Shown: piece by piece, positions 39,757 through 50,563 of the stretch
How the letters are laid out: every line of letters begins with the position of its first letter
How positions within the stretch are numbered: the first letter of the stretch is position 1
Source: Paralithodes platypus
Taxonomy: Eukaryota; Arthropoda; Malacostraca; Decapoda; Lithodidae
DNA: 64,000 nt
Direction of reading: 5' to 3'
Assembly: GCA_032716605.1 (NCBI GenBank)
Contig: CM064502.1
Location: 35,582,882 to 35,646,881, forward strand
Translations under genes and position numbers: made by a program
Notes under the pieces: model-generated
Databases searched by the model: none
The model's input: only the letters and a program-made list of their open reading frames with translations
Told to the model about the DNA's origin: nothing

Positions 39757-40468
39757 AACGGGTGAACAAATCTAGCAATTTACGACTGATTACTTTAGTA
39801 CGTGAGCTAGGCACTGGAATAGCCTCTGGATACCTAGTTGCAACATCCAGAATGGTCAATAAGTACTGGTTTCCGGCCGAGGTGCGGGGCAAGGGTCCCA
39901 CCATATCAATGATGACACGGTGAAAAGGGATACCTACAGCGGGTATAGGCTGTAGAGGGGCAACAGGAATACTCTGGCTAGATTTCCCCACCAGCTGACA
40001 CACATGACACGACTGTAGGAAATCTGCTACTGCTGTAGACATTCGTGGCCACCAAAAATACTGAGACAGCCTGTCAAGCGTTTTCCTGACTCCAAGGTGA
40101 CCTGCCAGAGGAGCTGTGTGGGCCAGGTGTATCAGCTCTTGTCGAAACACCTGCGGCACCACCAGCTGGTCAAACAACTCCTCTCCTTCCCTACATTCAG
40201 AATCCTCACGTCTGAAAAACAACCCTTCACATATAACAATTTCCCCTGCACCATCAGAACGGTTACACACCTTGCCCACCTGGCTAAAGAGAGGTACCAA
40301 CTCTTCATCTGCCTGCTGGCAACGCATTAATTCATCTGGAGCCACCGCCGCCACACCATCATGCGACATATAACTGGGCACAGTTGGTGGCAAAGCAATA
40401 ACTGTGCCACCCGTAGGGCCTCCATTATTGCCTTCCTCACCACCTCTGGCGCCAGAGTCAACAAGCAT
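39728..40468 (-). pseudogene. E4 integrase zinc domain and first part of core
   Basis: HHCC domain: LAHTAPLAGHLG...SCHVC; then IIDMVGPLPRT with the first catalytic Asp and LDVATRYPEA. It is cut off upstream by the solo LTR insertion (40,497), beyond which the protease continues. An in-frame TAG lies between the LTR and the first Met. The 3' end is the C-run frameshift near 39,750. Confidence 0.9.
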
Positions 40469-40497
40469 CCCAGTATCACACTAATCACTCTTGGCAC

Positions 40498-42324
40498 TGT
40501 GACGCATGTCCACGTGTGAGCATGCTGTACAGAACGCCTAGTCATGCCCCACTCTCGCTAGGATCATCAGGGCAGGAACTTTGGCTGTAGTCTATGTAGA
40601 GTTTCCTAACTTAGTTCGTGTGAGCCGTTGTACTATAAGTATTATGAATATGTATTTTGTTTTCATCTGAGTCAACGAGTTCTATTTTATATCATTAGTT
40701 ATAAGTATTGTGTGTAAAACTTATTTGTAATGATGGGAAGAGAAACAGCCACAGTTAGGTGTCAGTGGGTACGCCAGGCAGGAGGTAGGCCTAACTCACT
40801 AGCACTCCTCCCTCCCTCAGTGCTAGGGGGAGCCTTTGTGTATCCCAGAGGAGAGAGAGAAATTACGTAATGGTTGTCAGTGGGCGGTCCTTAGTAGTTC
40901 ACGTTGGGCTCACTAGAGGGCCGGGTATAAAAGGGAAGTCTAGTCATTTTTTCAAGCGACTTCTCATTTCCCTTGCGAACTATTTATATTCTTCTGACTG
41001 ATGGGAACTTTCTCTACTACCTTACATTCTTATTTCCTCTTTTCCTTATGCCCTGTTTAACTTCCATGGTCCCGTTGGTGCAGAGCTAGTCAGCCAACGT
41101 ATTATCGCTTGAGTTCTCACGAGATACTTGCCTATTAGATAGCCTATTTTGGAAGGGTTGACTTAGAATAGGATTGATTTATGTTTGTTGCACTTGTATA
41201 TGCATTTCCCTGTGTGTTATTATTATTATTCCTGTTTTCTGCTAGTCTAGGTATTGCTAGACTGGGGTAAGGCTTTTCTGTGTTACGAGTTGTTGTTTGA
41301 TGCAGTGGTTAAGCGATAAACCTGCATACTCGTTTCGGTTCAGTGAAGCCTAGGTTGTCTTCGCGGCTGACTGTGTTGAGTTAATCATTTACAGTGCGTG
41401 AGGGCAAGAGCCTAACCACCCTGTATTTTATTAACAGTTTGTTTTTACTTTGTCAAGGAGCCGGGAGAAAACCAGATACAAGGGATCTGGATTTCTCAAA
41501 GTGCACTTGTTAGTTTTAACGTAATACTTTAAACAGTCGTGAGGACTTCGCTAGGCTACGAGCCGTTTTTGCTCAGTCACTGCTACCTTTTTCCCTACAG
41601 TACCCCAGCTAGACTTTACTCGATTAGTAGATACAGAATAGTATTGAAGCTTTCCTTATGTATGATATTGTTTATGTACTATTGATTTCATGTGTTGCAA
41701 GCTTGGCTACTTTAGTGATTAGTGGCCCACGAGCACAATCCGAGTAAGCTATTGCCGTTGCATTTGCGGAGTACTTCCTTTTAATGTTTGCCATTTACTA
41801 TTGCATATTCTTTTAATTATTCTTATGCCAATTTAAGCCTTTAATAGTATTTAATTGCCAGTGTTTTTGCTTATTGAATTACTGTTCAAAATCCGATACG
41901 TACTTCTTACGAGCATCCGAGAAGCATCTAACTTTTTTCAGAAGATTCCTTGCTCGATGCTTAAGGACTATTAATTAACGTAACGTAATAGTGCCGATCC
42001 GAAGTAGAGGGTGGTGGACTTCTTAAGTTCATAGTCAAGGGTGGATTACTTCGGCTTCGGCCAACACTATTCTTTGGTGTTGTTGTTTCTTACTTCATTG
42101 TTGACCAGACTAGATAATTCCTGTCTCTTTATTAGTCTGTTGTTGAACACTAGTACCGAGTTCTTGTATACCCCGTTATAGCAGATTGAACTCTGGAGGG
42201 TATTGGAGTTTTTTGTTCGGCTGGCAGTACTCAGGGGCTGGGATCGTGTGTGTCCGTTGTGGCAGCGAGCCATATTCGAGTCCTGATTGAGAGCCCTTGT
42301 GTGCCCGAGTGCCAGTTCGTAACA
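40498..42324 (+). mobile_element. Solo LTR of the E1 family, inserted in E4
   Basis: 1,827 bp, TGTGACGCATG to CGTAACA, near-identical to the E1 3' LTR. Flanked by the 4-bp duplication GCAC (40,494-40,497 and 42,325-42,328). It lies opposite to E4 and separates its protease from its integrase. An internal deletion by LTR-LTR recombination best explains an LTR without internal region. A TATA box is kept at 40,926-40,933. Confidence 0.95.
40926..40933 (+). promoter_or_regulatory. TATA box of the solo LTR
   Basis: TATAAAAG at the same place as TATAAATA in the E1 LTR, closer to the consensus. If active it would drive transcription antisense to E4. Confidence 0.5.
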
Positions 42325-42836
42325 GCACCAATACAGTTCGTGGGAGATATTGGTAGTGCGCACTCTTGGCTGTCCAGTCCCTCCTCTGAACTATTTATCG
42401 CGTCATCCACTCTGTCTTCCTCCTCAACAAATTCATCCTGACTCGCGACCTTGGCCATTGACCGCGTTACAGCACATACAGGATGAATCTCAGAGTTGTG
42501 GTCCTTGGGAACATCAGGCAGAATAACACTGGAGACACACACTGGCGGTGGGAAAACCTGAGCACCCGCCATATCAGTACCAAGCAAAAAGTGCACTCCT
42601 TCCATGGGCAAAGTCTCCACGACTGCCACCGGTGCAGAAGAAGTCACTACAGGGCACCTCAATGACATCTGAACCAGGTGGGGACATGCTTCAGAATTTA
42701 CCCAACGCACCAGCACAAAGTCGTCCCCTTTAGTGTCCATCCCAGGCAACCGGACACACAAAGACTGTCGGGCCCCTGAGTCCCTGAACACTTTAACAGG
42801 GAAGACTTGTCCATTTTCCACCTCCCCATCATGCAA
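42325..42836 (-). pseudogene. E4 aspartic protease
   Basis: VKVFRDSGARQSL has the aspartic protease active site as D-S-G (relatives have DTG), and VHFLLGTDMAG the flap region. The linker after it (VCAVTRSM) matches E1 and E3. The reading frame runs into the solo LTR at 42,324. It continues in frame from the zinc-knuckle segment across one TAG at 42,849. Confidence 0.88.
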
Positions 42837-42848
42837 AAAGGCACGCCC

Positions 42849-43238
42849 CTAAACCTGCGGGTCCTCCGAACTACTACCAGCGATACCCGGGGAGTCCCCA
42901 ACTTGGCTCACAGGCGTCTGGCCTGGGAGGGTTCCCTTAATGGACTCCTTCCCAAACTTACCACAGACAATGCCCTGCATCTCCCCCCGTAGCCCGGATC
43001 CCCCATCAGCTGGGACGCCCACCAAGAATGATAAGGGTTTGATCACCGACTGCTTCCATTTTGGGCAGTTAGGCTTTATGTGCCCCTTCTGCCGACAAAA
43101 AGAGCATACCACTTGATGTGAATCATAAGTACTAGACTTACTAGCATTTGTATTATCTGCGCCCGTCTTCTCCCCACCTGCCTTGGGAGCGGACGGTGTA
43201 CTGGTGGGCACAACACCACTTGCATGCTGCCGATGCAC
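42849..43238 (-). pseudogene. E4 gag C-terminus with zinc knuckle
   Basis: VVCSFCRQKGHIKPNCP is a C-x2-C-x4-H-x4-C zinc knuckle that binds element RNA. Ends at a TAG at 42,849 which is in frame with the protease downstream. It is separated from the capsid part by a shift near 43,250, next to a run of four G. Confidence 0.85.
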
Positions 43239-43239
43239 A

Positions 43240-44296
43240 TCAGCACAGTACCTGAACCCCTGCCCCCAGTAATGCGCAAAGCCAACATCCTGTCATCCGC
43301 CCATAATGCTGCCTCCCGAGTCCGCTTAATTCGCTTCTCTCGGATTTTTGCACAAATTTCTTTATCCACCCCATTGCAGAAGTGTTGAAGGAGGAGCATT
43401 TCCCGAAATTCAATATAGTTGGTAATGTTTTCACTTAGCAACCAGCGATCTAAGGCATCCCTTAAGTACTTTTCAAACTCGACGTGACTGCCATGTGGTC
43501 TTTTACGAGTATTTCTAAATAAAAGACGTTAGGCCTCGGGTCTTAACTCGTATGCCTGTAGCACGCATCTTTTAAAAAAGTCATAGTCTGCCAATTGCTC
43601 TGCCGTGAGTCTGTCATATGCCTCTAGGCCCTTGCCTTTTAATACGCTGGCTGCTAGTGTGACCCACCGGCCATGATCCCACCCAAACTCGTGCGCCTTT
43701 TTTTCGAAGCGAAGGAACCACTCTGATACCTTCACTTTGTCAAAAGCGGGCACGAGCTTGAGGCTGCGGACCAAACATGTCTCCACTGACTCAACCCGCC
43801 CATTTCCACCCAGTGCACCTCCCACCTCTCGCTGATACTGCCAGTGCTCTCTCTCTAACTGTGCTTCTCTCTTCCTCTGTCTTTCCTCATGCTGTCTTTC
43901 TCTCTCCCTTTTTTCGGCCTGATGCCTCATTCTCTCTCTCTCCAACTCAATCTCCATCATTCTCACAGAAAGATCAGGATTAACAACAGCAGGGGGGTTA
44001 GAAGGTACCGTCGGGCGAATTATCTGGGTAGGGTGAGCCGGGGTAAACCCCGGACGTTCGGCATTTCCGGGCAAAAAGCGGAGTGGGGAACAATAATTCA
44101 TTACTGGTGTTGTTGTTGCTGGTGTTGTTACTGGTGTAGAGTGCATGAGGACATGGGTCACTTGAGTGGGGAACCTTCCCGCGAGTGTGACAACAGCAGC
44201 AGGCAAGCCAGGGGTCCCCAAACCAGGCGAGTCCTCTGACAAACGGCTCATGCTGCTTGGGGGACTTATCATGTCTGCTACGTTGGACGCACTCAT
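43240..44296 (-). pseudogene. E4 gag capsid region
   Basis: Proline-rich start, then a charged coiled coil MEIELERERMRHQAEKRERERQHEE, and the capsid region LVPAFDKVKVSEWFLRFEKKAHEFGW, shared with E3 (LVPVFDELGVAEFFMRFEKK). A TAA at 43,529-43,531 replaces a tyrosine codon kept in E3 (ETYRLKFR); the same frame continues to about 43,255. The original start is upstream at 44,521. Confidence 0.87.
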
Positions 44297-44335
44297 GGGT
44301 GGCGATGACCTGTCGCCCCACCCTTAGGACATCAC

Positions 44336-44521
44336 TCACTCAACCACCAATGCCTCACACTCCTCTTTTCGGAGCTCAATGCAACTCCGACCAGTCAACA
44401 GAGCTGCCACCAGCAATAATTCATCTCGTCCACGGCGAGAAATTTCGGACCGATCAGGCTGGGCGAGGAGGAATGCCCTAGCGTCTGACTCGGTCAAGAG
44501 ATGCAATGGAACACTCGCCAT
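44336..44521 (-). pseudogene. E4 gag N-terminus
   Basis: 61 residues from ATG at 44,521: a helical, SAP-like segment comparable in place to the N-termini of E2 and E3 gag. TGA at 44,336 and another stop just after interrupt the frame, which otherwise continues into the coiled-coil part at 44,296. Confidence 0.75.
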
Positions 44522-44639
44522 GGTTGAGTAGTCGAGTAAAAAAAAAAATGAAATAAACGCAATTACGTTAAATAAATGCCAATAATGAATGCAAACTTAA
44601 TGAATCAAACACTGGTCAAATAAAACACCAATCAACCAC

Positions 44640-45331
44640 CACCCACTTAAGCTGTCCAGACCATTGGTTGGCCTGGGCCGAAGTAATCCTCCCTGTAACA
44701 AAGACTAATTAAGTCCTCTACCCTTTACTTCGAACCAAGCACCCCAATAGTCTGGACCCCTAAATAAAACAATGCACATAAACAAATATATATACCTTAA
44801 TAAGGCCAAGGTTGCGGCACTAAAACAATAATAAAAACAGATATAAAAAACAAACAATAAACTAGGAAGGGACACACAAGCCACACACACGTCCTTAGAT
44901 TGCTATTACAAACAAATAAAGAATAATGCCAATGAAAAAATAAAGAATAAATAAACAAATGCCAAGAGGAGAGAATGCGAGAGGTAGGTGTTGCTCTCTT
45001 GAATGGTAAATGCTGACTGACTAGCTTCCAGCTGGCACACACTGACGCCGACAGATGGCTCCACGTGAACCAGCTTGATGGTTCCTTTATGCAATGTAAT
45101 CCTTACTTAAACAATACAAGTCTATCTATCTATATGCTCAGGCCCAATCCCCATTTTGGGGGTAGCCAATACAAGTAGGACTAAACAACTAAATAAAACA
45201 TACTTATACAACGCATAATATAATATACGTACTACATTAATATACCGGAAAAACCCATTAATAATAAATTGGGTTACATAATTTAGCCACTGTTTAGAGA
45301 ATGGGAAAATCAAAGCGGTCACATCATTGAA
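44640..45331 (-). repeat. Possible E4 5' LTR
   Basis: On the minus strand GAAGTAAAGGGTAGAGGACTT (44,714-44,736 region) and GGATTACTTCGGCC (44,675-44,692 region) resemble the same spots in the E1 LTR. Neither border nor a primer-binding site is clear, and no partner LTR was found, so this is tentative. ORFs here are chance frames. Confidence 0.35.
45122..45166 (-). mobile_element. 45-bp retroposed LINE tail with 10-bp target duplication
   Basis: Bounded by CAATACAAGT at 45,112-45,121 and 45,167-45,176. On the minus strand the insert is a stub ending GGGGATTGGGCCTGAGCATA then (TAGA)n. The same tail is seen at 50,976-51,014 on the plus strand. An extreme 5' truncation of a GATA-tailed LINE. Confidence 0.85.
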
Positions 45332-45509
45332 CGAAATAATATGAATTTGATACAGACGATAATATACAGATAAATATTGTTCACTGCTGCTTCACGCCAT
45401 ATGGTCGATCATTGCTTCACGCAGTATTGAAACTACCCCAACACGGTATGATATATTCACCATGTGAATATATGACCAATGCAACATAGTTGAATGAACT
45501 AAATTAAAT
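45332..45509. other. Right end of the 8.4-kb insertion
   Basis: AT-rich with a second near-palindrome, TATATTCACCATGTGAATATA at about 45,452-45,472, and GCTTCACGC repeated at 45,390 and 45,412. No gene. Function unknown. Confidence 0.5.
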
Positions 45510-45529
45510 TACGATGGTGGAACATCGTA
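45510..45529. repeat. 20-bp palindromic direct repeat, right copy
   Basis: Identical to 37,054-37,073. On the DIRS side it directly follows the last recognisable RT residues (LGFKVNL). Confidence 0.9.
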
Positions 45530-46064
45530 TCACCAGGTTGACCTTGAACCCTAAGGTTTGTACATGATTTATTACTTGATTGACATGGATATGGCATAAA
45601 CTCTCTGACTCCGCCACTACTAGCCAGTCGTCTAGGTACCATAACACCTTCATCCCCTGAGCTAACATTGGCATAAGTGCCTGCCGGATTAATTTTGTGA
45701 ATATTCTTGGTGCCAAATTTAAACCGAAAGGCATTCTCTGAAAGACATAAGTCTCTTGCTTTATCCTCAGAGTGAGGAACTTTTGAAACCTCCTGTTTAT
45801 TGGGACATGCCAATAGTCGTCAGTTAGGTCTAGTGAACACATCCAGCCTAGTGGCGGGAGGGTGAGTCTGATTTGATTCACTGTGAGCATCCTGAAGATT
45901 GAATTGTGAATATAAGTGTTCTGACACGAGAGATCTACTACTGGTCGCATCTGCACAGTGTCTCTCTTTGGCACAAGAAATAGTCTGGACGAGAAAATAT
46001 GGCAAGTTGAATCTACCGGGACAATGACATGCTTGGTGATCATTTCATGGACTAGTGACTCCAC
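45530..46064 (-). pseudogene. DIRS-like reverse transcriptase
   Basis: Motifs: SRLFLVPKRD, RPVVDLSCQN, CSLDLTDDYWHVPI, FQRMPFGLNLAPRIFTKL and YLDDWLV (about 45,626-45,638), the DIRS-type catalytic box followed by W. The sequence breaks off after LGFKVNL at the palindrome, so the RT thumb tail and the RNase H domain are missing. Upstream, frameshifted remnants of the N-terminal part of this ORF overlap the gag end (46,045-46,476). Confidence 0.9.
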
Positions 46065-46288
46065 CTCTAAAGAAACATTGTTGACTTCTAGAGCTTGACG
46101 TAAACGAGGTCGCCGGAGCTACCGCCAGATGATTCCCTTGCATGCCACTGTCCTCGCCCATGTTCGCCGGGGCCAGGCCCTGTGACATGCTTGAAACGAC
46201 GCAGTCACTAGACTGGGGTTGTCCGGCAGAGCTACACTCGAATCCAACTCGCCTGCGATAGGCCCCAGGAGAAAGAGAGTTTAATTGG

Positions 46289-47935
46289 CTAGTTTTTTGT
46301 GGGTGCTGGGGTAGAGGTAGACGGCTGGCTAGGTTTGGCAGATGTCGTCCCCTGATTTGGTTTGTGTTGTGACTTATTCTTGTTCCACTTACCGTGAGGC
46401 TTACCTTGTTTCTGCTTTTGCTGAGTACCTCCCTGCTGTGGGGAAGGCTGGGAGTCCTGAAAGGACTGTTTAGCAATGTTAGTATAAGGCTTGCCTCCAG
46501 TCTTTTGTTTGGAGTATGGTTTCTTGAACGAGTCCTTCTTAGGCTGGGAGGTACTCTGCGGCAAGCTACCTACCAAATTGTAAACTGCTCTCCATGTGTC
46601 TAAATTTAAGAGAGAGGCAGTCAAGACAGGGGAAAGAGTCACCCGGCGACCAATGTCTTCCGGTAACTTCTCAACCATAAACACTCTCAAGTCCTGGCAT
46701 GCTCGAACAGCCTCCAGTAAGGCTATTCTGATGTCACCTAGGAACTGGATTGAATTTTGTAAGAGCAGCCGCAGTGACAACTCCGTGGCCTGCCTTACAT
46801 TTTGATTTTCAATAGCTGAGATAGTCCGTGTGAGGGACTGGGCTATTTGGCGGCTTACAATATATTGAGAAAAAAGTCTATAGGCTTTGTTTCTTAATTT
46901 GAAATCTCTATCCAAGTGAGCTGGGGGAGGAGTCGAGAAAGGTTCCCTTAACTCATAGAGAGCAAGTTTGGGGGCCGAAAGAAAATCAAAGAGAGCTTGG
47001 GACATCCCTCCCGCCTTATTTATTGGGAGTGAGAACCAAGAGTGGGTTTCCTGAGGAATTTGGGGGGATGATTTAGTTGTAATGGTAGCTGCAAACTGTT
47101 GCGCCTCAGCTTCCCAATCCCCCCACGGACCCACACCTACCTGTCCGACCTGCAAGACTGGACTGTGTGTTTGATCTAGAGCCGGAATTGTATCCAATTC
47201 TGGTGTTAATGCGTTCAGAGCTTTTATGTCATTGACGCCGTCAGATTTTGTCCAGTCGGCAAAAAGTCTTGCAGATGAGGCAGGGGGCAAAGCCGGAGTT
47301 GACAAATACTCGAAGAAATCAGGGTTATAGACATTGGGTATAGCCTTAATAGTAACATCTAGCAGCCTACCTTGCATATCCTTTGCCCTCAGTTTCTTGC
47401 TTTTGCTCACCTCTATGGTCCAGTCACTCGGGACCGGAATCTCCCCCGATATTGTCGTCTGTGCCATGTGAACGTTCTTGGCTATAGTCGGAACCCATGA
47501 GCAGTCAGGCCTGTACAGAAGTGGCATAGGGCCTTTTCTATGTGAAATTTTGTCTAGGGGAGGAGGTGTAATATCCGTGATAACTCGGACATTCGTAGTT
47601 GTCAAGGCGGCGGACATTGTTGTGTCACTCGCCGTGGTGGTCGTTTGATTGACGTTAAGAGGGGGCATGTCAGTATTAGATTGAAATCCGGTGGTTTGTA
47701 AGGGCCTCACTGTCGGTTCAATTGGGGGAGCTACCAGAGCCATAGTGGAAGGGACCTGAGAACTAGGGATATTATACTGTCTCATTACTTTATGCAAGAT
47801 ATCATTAAGGTCATCTGTAGTTACATATTTAATTTGAGATCCCCGGGAAGACTCTGAACCCGCCTCAGAGCCTTCCTCGTTCACTGGTTGTCCTGAGGAT
47901 ATTTCAAGGTCTTCTACATCCTCTGGGACTTCCAC
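46289..47935 (-). pseudogene. DIRS-like gag, main part
   Basis: 548 residues. An acidic serine-rich start, then a folded-looking central part (LFADWTKSDGVNDIKAL, HSWFSLPINKAGGMSQALFDFL, SQYIVSRQIAQSLTRTI) and a basic Gln/Lys/Thr-rich tail (GGTQQKQKQGKPHGKWNKNKSQ) suited to nucleic-acid binding. Position immediately before a DIRS-type RT identifies it as gag; the family has no strong motif. It continues upstream in other frames, so the given start is not the true one. Confidence 0.75.
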
Positions 47936-47951
47936 AACCTCCGGCGCTTCC

Positions 47952-49016
47952 TCAACCTCCGGCGTTTATTTGCCTTTGTATAACTACCGGCTCATTCAAA
48001 GGCGACACTAAGTCCGGGGCTGAGGAGGGAATATTATCATTATCCCTCTGACTGTCTTGACCCTGAAACCTAGTTTGTTCCTGTGGTGGTTCCGATTGTC
48101 TCCAAACACTTCTGTTAAGCACGGCGGGAGGTTGGGAGTCCGGTATAATACTAGCCTGAGAGATGTCATAATGCTGTACGGTACATGGTGTATAACCCCT
48201 ATATTGTTCTGCCAGCACCCTCTGTGACACTATCGGTGGTCCCGTACGTGGCGCGGCAAGATTTACCTTAGGTATAGCAAAGTCTTTAAGCCAATCCCGG
48301 GGATTCGACTCAGTCTCCTCAGTCCCAGCCTCCGAGTTTCCTGATTGGACAGACACGGAGGCAGAGGCGGAGAAAAGTGGCCGCGGCGCCGAGACAGCGT
48401 CTCATCCTTGCGGGAACTTTTATGTCCACTCACTGATTTAGGGGTCGATGTCATAGAGTCTTCCCGCCTTCTTTTACTAGACTTCGCCGTCGATTCTACT
48501 GAAGACTGGCGCTCTCGTCTATGAGGTGATCTCGACCTGGACCTCGACTTGGTCCTCGGCGAAGGACATCGTCCTTGTTTGCGGCGGTCGGGGGGGGGGG
48601 GGGGGGGTGCCTCGTCGCTGTCGCTACTCTGCCTACTAACTAATTTCTTAGACAAAGCTTTAGTTTTAGTTTTCTATTTGGGAGTCGACCTAGCTGACGT
48701 TGCTTTTGACACTGGAGATTTAATCATTAAGTGTTCCCACAATGTTTCGTCATCACACATTAATACCTTATGGGCCACATCTTTTGCGTAGATATTAAAG
48801 ATAGTCTTAATCTCCTGAAGGGCTACAAGGCACGAATGGTCCTTCTTCTCAAACATGTTTGACCGGAGTTCTGAGCAAACCGTGCATTTCTTATTTCTTA
48901 GAAAGCCAAAGTCCTCTAGATCTGTCGAGGCACTTTACACATCTGATACAATGTTTATGGGCAAAGACCGGGAGAAGGGGACAGTTAGGTGTAGCGCACA
49001 GAGTAAACCGAGGCAT
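47952..49016 (-). pseudogene. DIRS-like gag, broken N-terminal region
   Basis: Likely ATG at 49,016, followed by a cysteine/histidine cluster C-x4-C...H-x2-C-x2-C-x2-C (about 48,920-48,998), a possible zinc-binding N-terminus. Then fragments in several frames: MFEKKDHSCLVALQEIK (48,856), an Arg/Ser-rich stretch KSRSRSRSPHRRERQSS after a poly-Pro run coded by a G-run (48,590-48,606), and WLKDFAIPKVNLAAP (48,263). At least three frameshifts, one next to the homopolymer. Confidence 0.65.
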
Positions 49017-50280
49017 GTTGGAGCTAAACAAAAAAACGCCGTGATCGGCTCCCTCACCTGCTGCCTAAGCTGCTACTGGAGTGACGAAATCAGGAAATAA
49101 ACATTTCCAGGAATCAATGCTCATAAGGATAACCTGAGAGGTGTTAACACATTCTATCCTTCAAGTCCGCCGGAAAATTAGCTATAACGCACTGCTACTC
49201 TAACCTTCCGCTTGACTTGTCTTAGGAAAACGTAATTTCCTCTTGAACTGCTTACCTGTGACAAAGTGCCACTGGCCCAATTATTCCGTGAAAACTATCT
49301 GCTGACTATGGTCTAGATAGAAATAACCCCACTAGACTGTTTGCGCCGGGCCAGGAAAGTACACTAGACTGTTAGAGCCGGGCGAGGAAAGTCCTGCCGT
49401 TCTAGGTTATCGGTTTGGGCGAGATCACTCGGCGGGCCGAGATTACTCCCTTAGGAATTTAGCATTTTCCGCCGGGAGGTTCGTGGTACTGCACACCACA
49501 CCGGGATTTTTTTTTTTGGCTCAATCCTAACGAGGCGAGGTTAGGCGTCAGTACGTAGAAAGATCGCCGCAAGGCAACGAGCCAAAAACATTGGAAGGGT
49601 CGACTTATATGTGAAAGTCAGACCTCCCCAAAACACCCCACACCACCATCAGGACATCTCCTGACTCCCTGTTTACATGTTAAATATACATACACATATA
49701 AACGAGGGATATATCTTAGGGTTATAATAGTATAATAATATTATTTATTAATAATATCAACCCCTATAACCTACGGAGACCCCTAATGAGGCTGGCCACG
49801 AGGCTTGTAGTAATCGTACACCTTGTAGTTTACTTTACCTCCTGAAGACACTGCTGCGATAACTGGCGTGGGGGCCCCGCGAGAGGGGCAAAGCAGGCTC
49901 GAACCATGGAAAGTCCCACACCACGTGTGACAACTCTTAGACCAGGGCGTCTGCTGTAATAATACAAAAGCAACTGACTCATATAGATGGTCAGAAGCCT
50001 TCTAACTAGTAGCTGATAGCAATTCTAAGGCGCAGAAAACATAAACAAATAAACACATGCGGCGCTGATCCTGGAAGATTCTAGGCGCCTGCACAATAGT
50101 ACCCTATTTTAACACTTCCCTGCAGGCATACCAATGGGGTAGCCTGTGCCAGCTAGTCTAAACCTGTTCAATACAACTCAGATAAATACAAATGAGCAAG
50201 GACTCACTAGAAGCGAGCGAACGAAGAATGTGGCAGAGTACAGGCAGGCACATCCTACTGGGATGGTCGCGGAGAAGGCA
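49017..50280 (-). other. DIRS-like element leader, no clear gene
   Basis: Contains a tandem pair of ~32 bp (CACTAGACTGTTxGxGCCGGGCxAGGAAAGT at 49,329 and 49,361), a T-run near 49,507, and an AT palindrome near 49,730-49,760. Likely the 5' untranslated region between the inverted arm and gag. No convincing ORF on the minus strand. Confidence 0.5.
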
Positions 50281-50445
50281 AGGCGGAATGGCGTCTCTCT
50301 TGCCACAGTCTGGGCTAGAATCCACGCGCAAGAAATCCACGAGATGGAAAGCTATAGCAAAACAAGTTTTCAGTTTATTTTTTCTCTTTTATTTTTTACA
50401 AAGTTTTTTCGTAGTGTGTACCCCAATCATAAGACGATTCCATAA
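50146..50445 (+). CDS. Possible small ORF with helix-turn-helix-like segment, overlapping DIRS arm
   Basis: 99 residues. VAEYRQAHPTGMVAEKARRN followed by GVSLATVWARI looks like a helix-turn-helix (GVSxATVxxR pattern). The part from RRNGVSLATVW on is also readable in the left arm on the minus strand near 33,375-33,458, so the coding pattern is kept in both arms. Beyond the HTH-like part the sequence is hydrophobic and unremarkable. It could equally be chance; no homologue was recognised and orientation is opposite to gag. Confidence 0.25.
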   Translation: MPASLNLFNTTQINTNEQGLTRSERTKNVAEYRQAHPTGMVAEKARRNGVSLATVWARIHAQEIHEMESYSKTSFQFIFSLLFFTKFFRSVYPNHKTIP

Positions 50446-50563
50446 GAGAAGTAGCGTTACATTTATGATGTAGTACTCCATTTCCCTGCGGCGGGAGTTT
50501 CAAACTGGCTACCCACGGGTGCTTGAAAGGAGGCTATTATATTAATAGGCATATCGTCACTAA
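50281..50563 (-). repeat. DIRS-like element, right inverted arm
   Basis: Reverse complement of 33,199-33,458 plus 32,950-32,967. It lacks the 227-bp MITE, giving an intact empty site around 50,542-50,545. A weaker match continues to about 50,583 (AATAAATAAAGGTTT). Confidence 0.85.

Larger units (their letters stand above)
37324..45331 (-). mobile_element. E4: decayed Gmr1-like Ty3/gypsy element (-), split by a solo LTR
   Basis: Minus-strand order: gag (44,521-42,849), protease (42,836-42,325), [solo LTR 42,324-40,498], integrase (40,468 to ~39,000), RT and RNase H (~38,600-37,324). Same PR-INT-RT-RNaseH order as E1-E3. There are several stops and frameshifts, a deletion in RT and a mutated RNase H site, so it is dead. 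No matching LTR pair could be delimited; the stretch 44,640-44,770 resembles part of the E1-family LTR and 45,331 is only a guess for its start. No 3' LTR was recognised downstream of 37,324. Confidence 0.85.

Noticed and set aside
45504..45813. 104-aa ORF (-) alongside the DIRS RT
   Set aside because: Shadow of the RT frame in another register.
50146..50445. Confident host HTH gene
   Set aside because: Half of it lies in a transposon arm that is repeated inverted at 33 kb; kept only as a low-confidence ORF.
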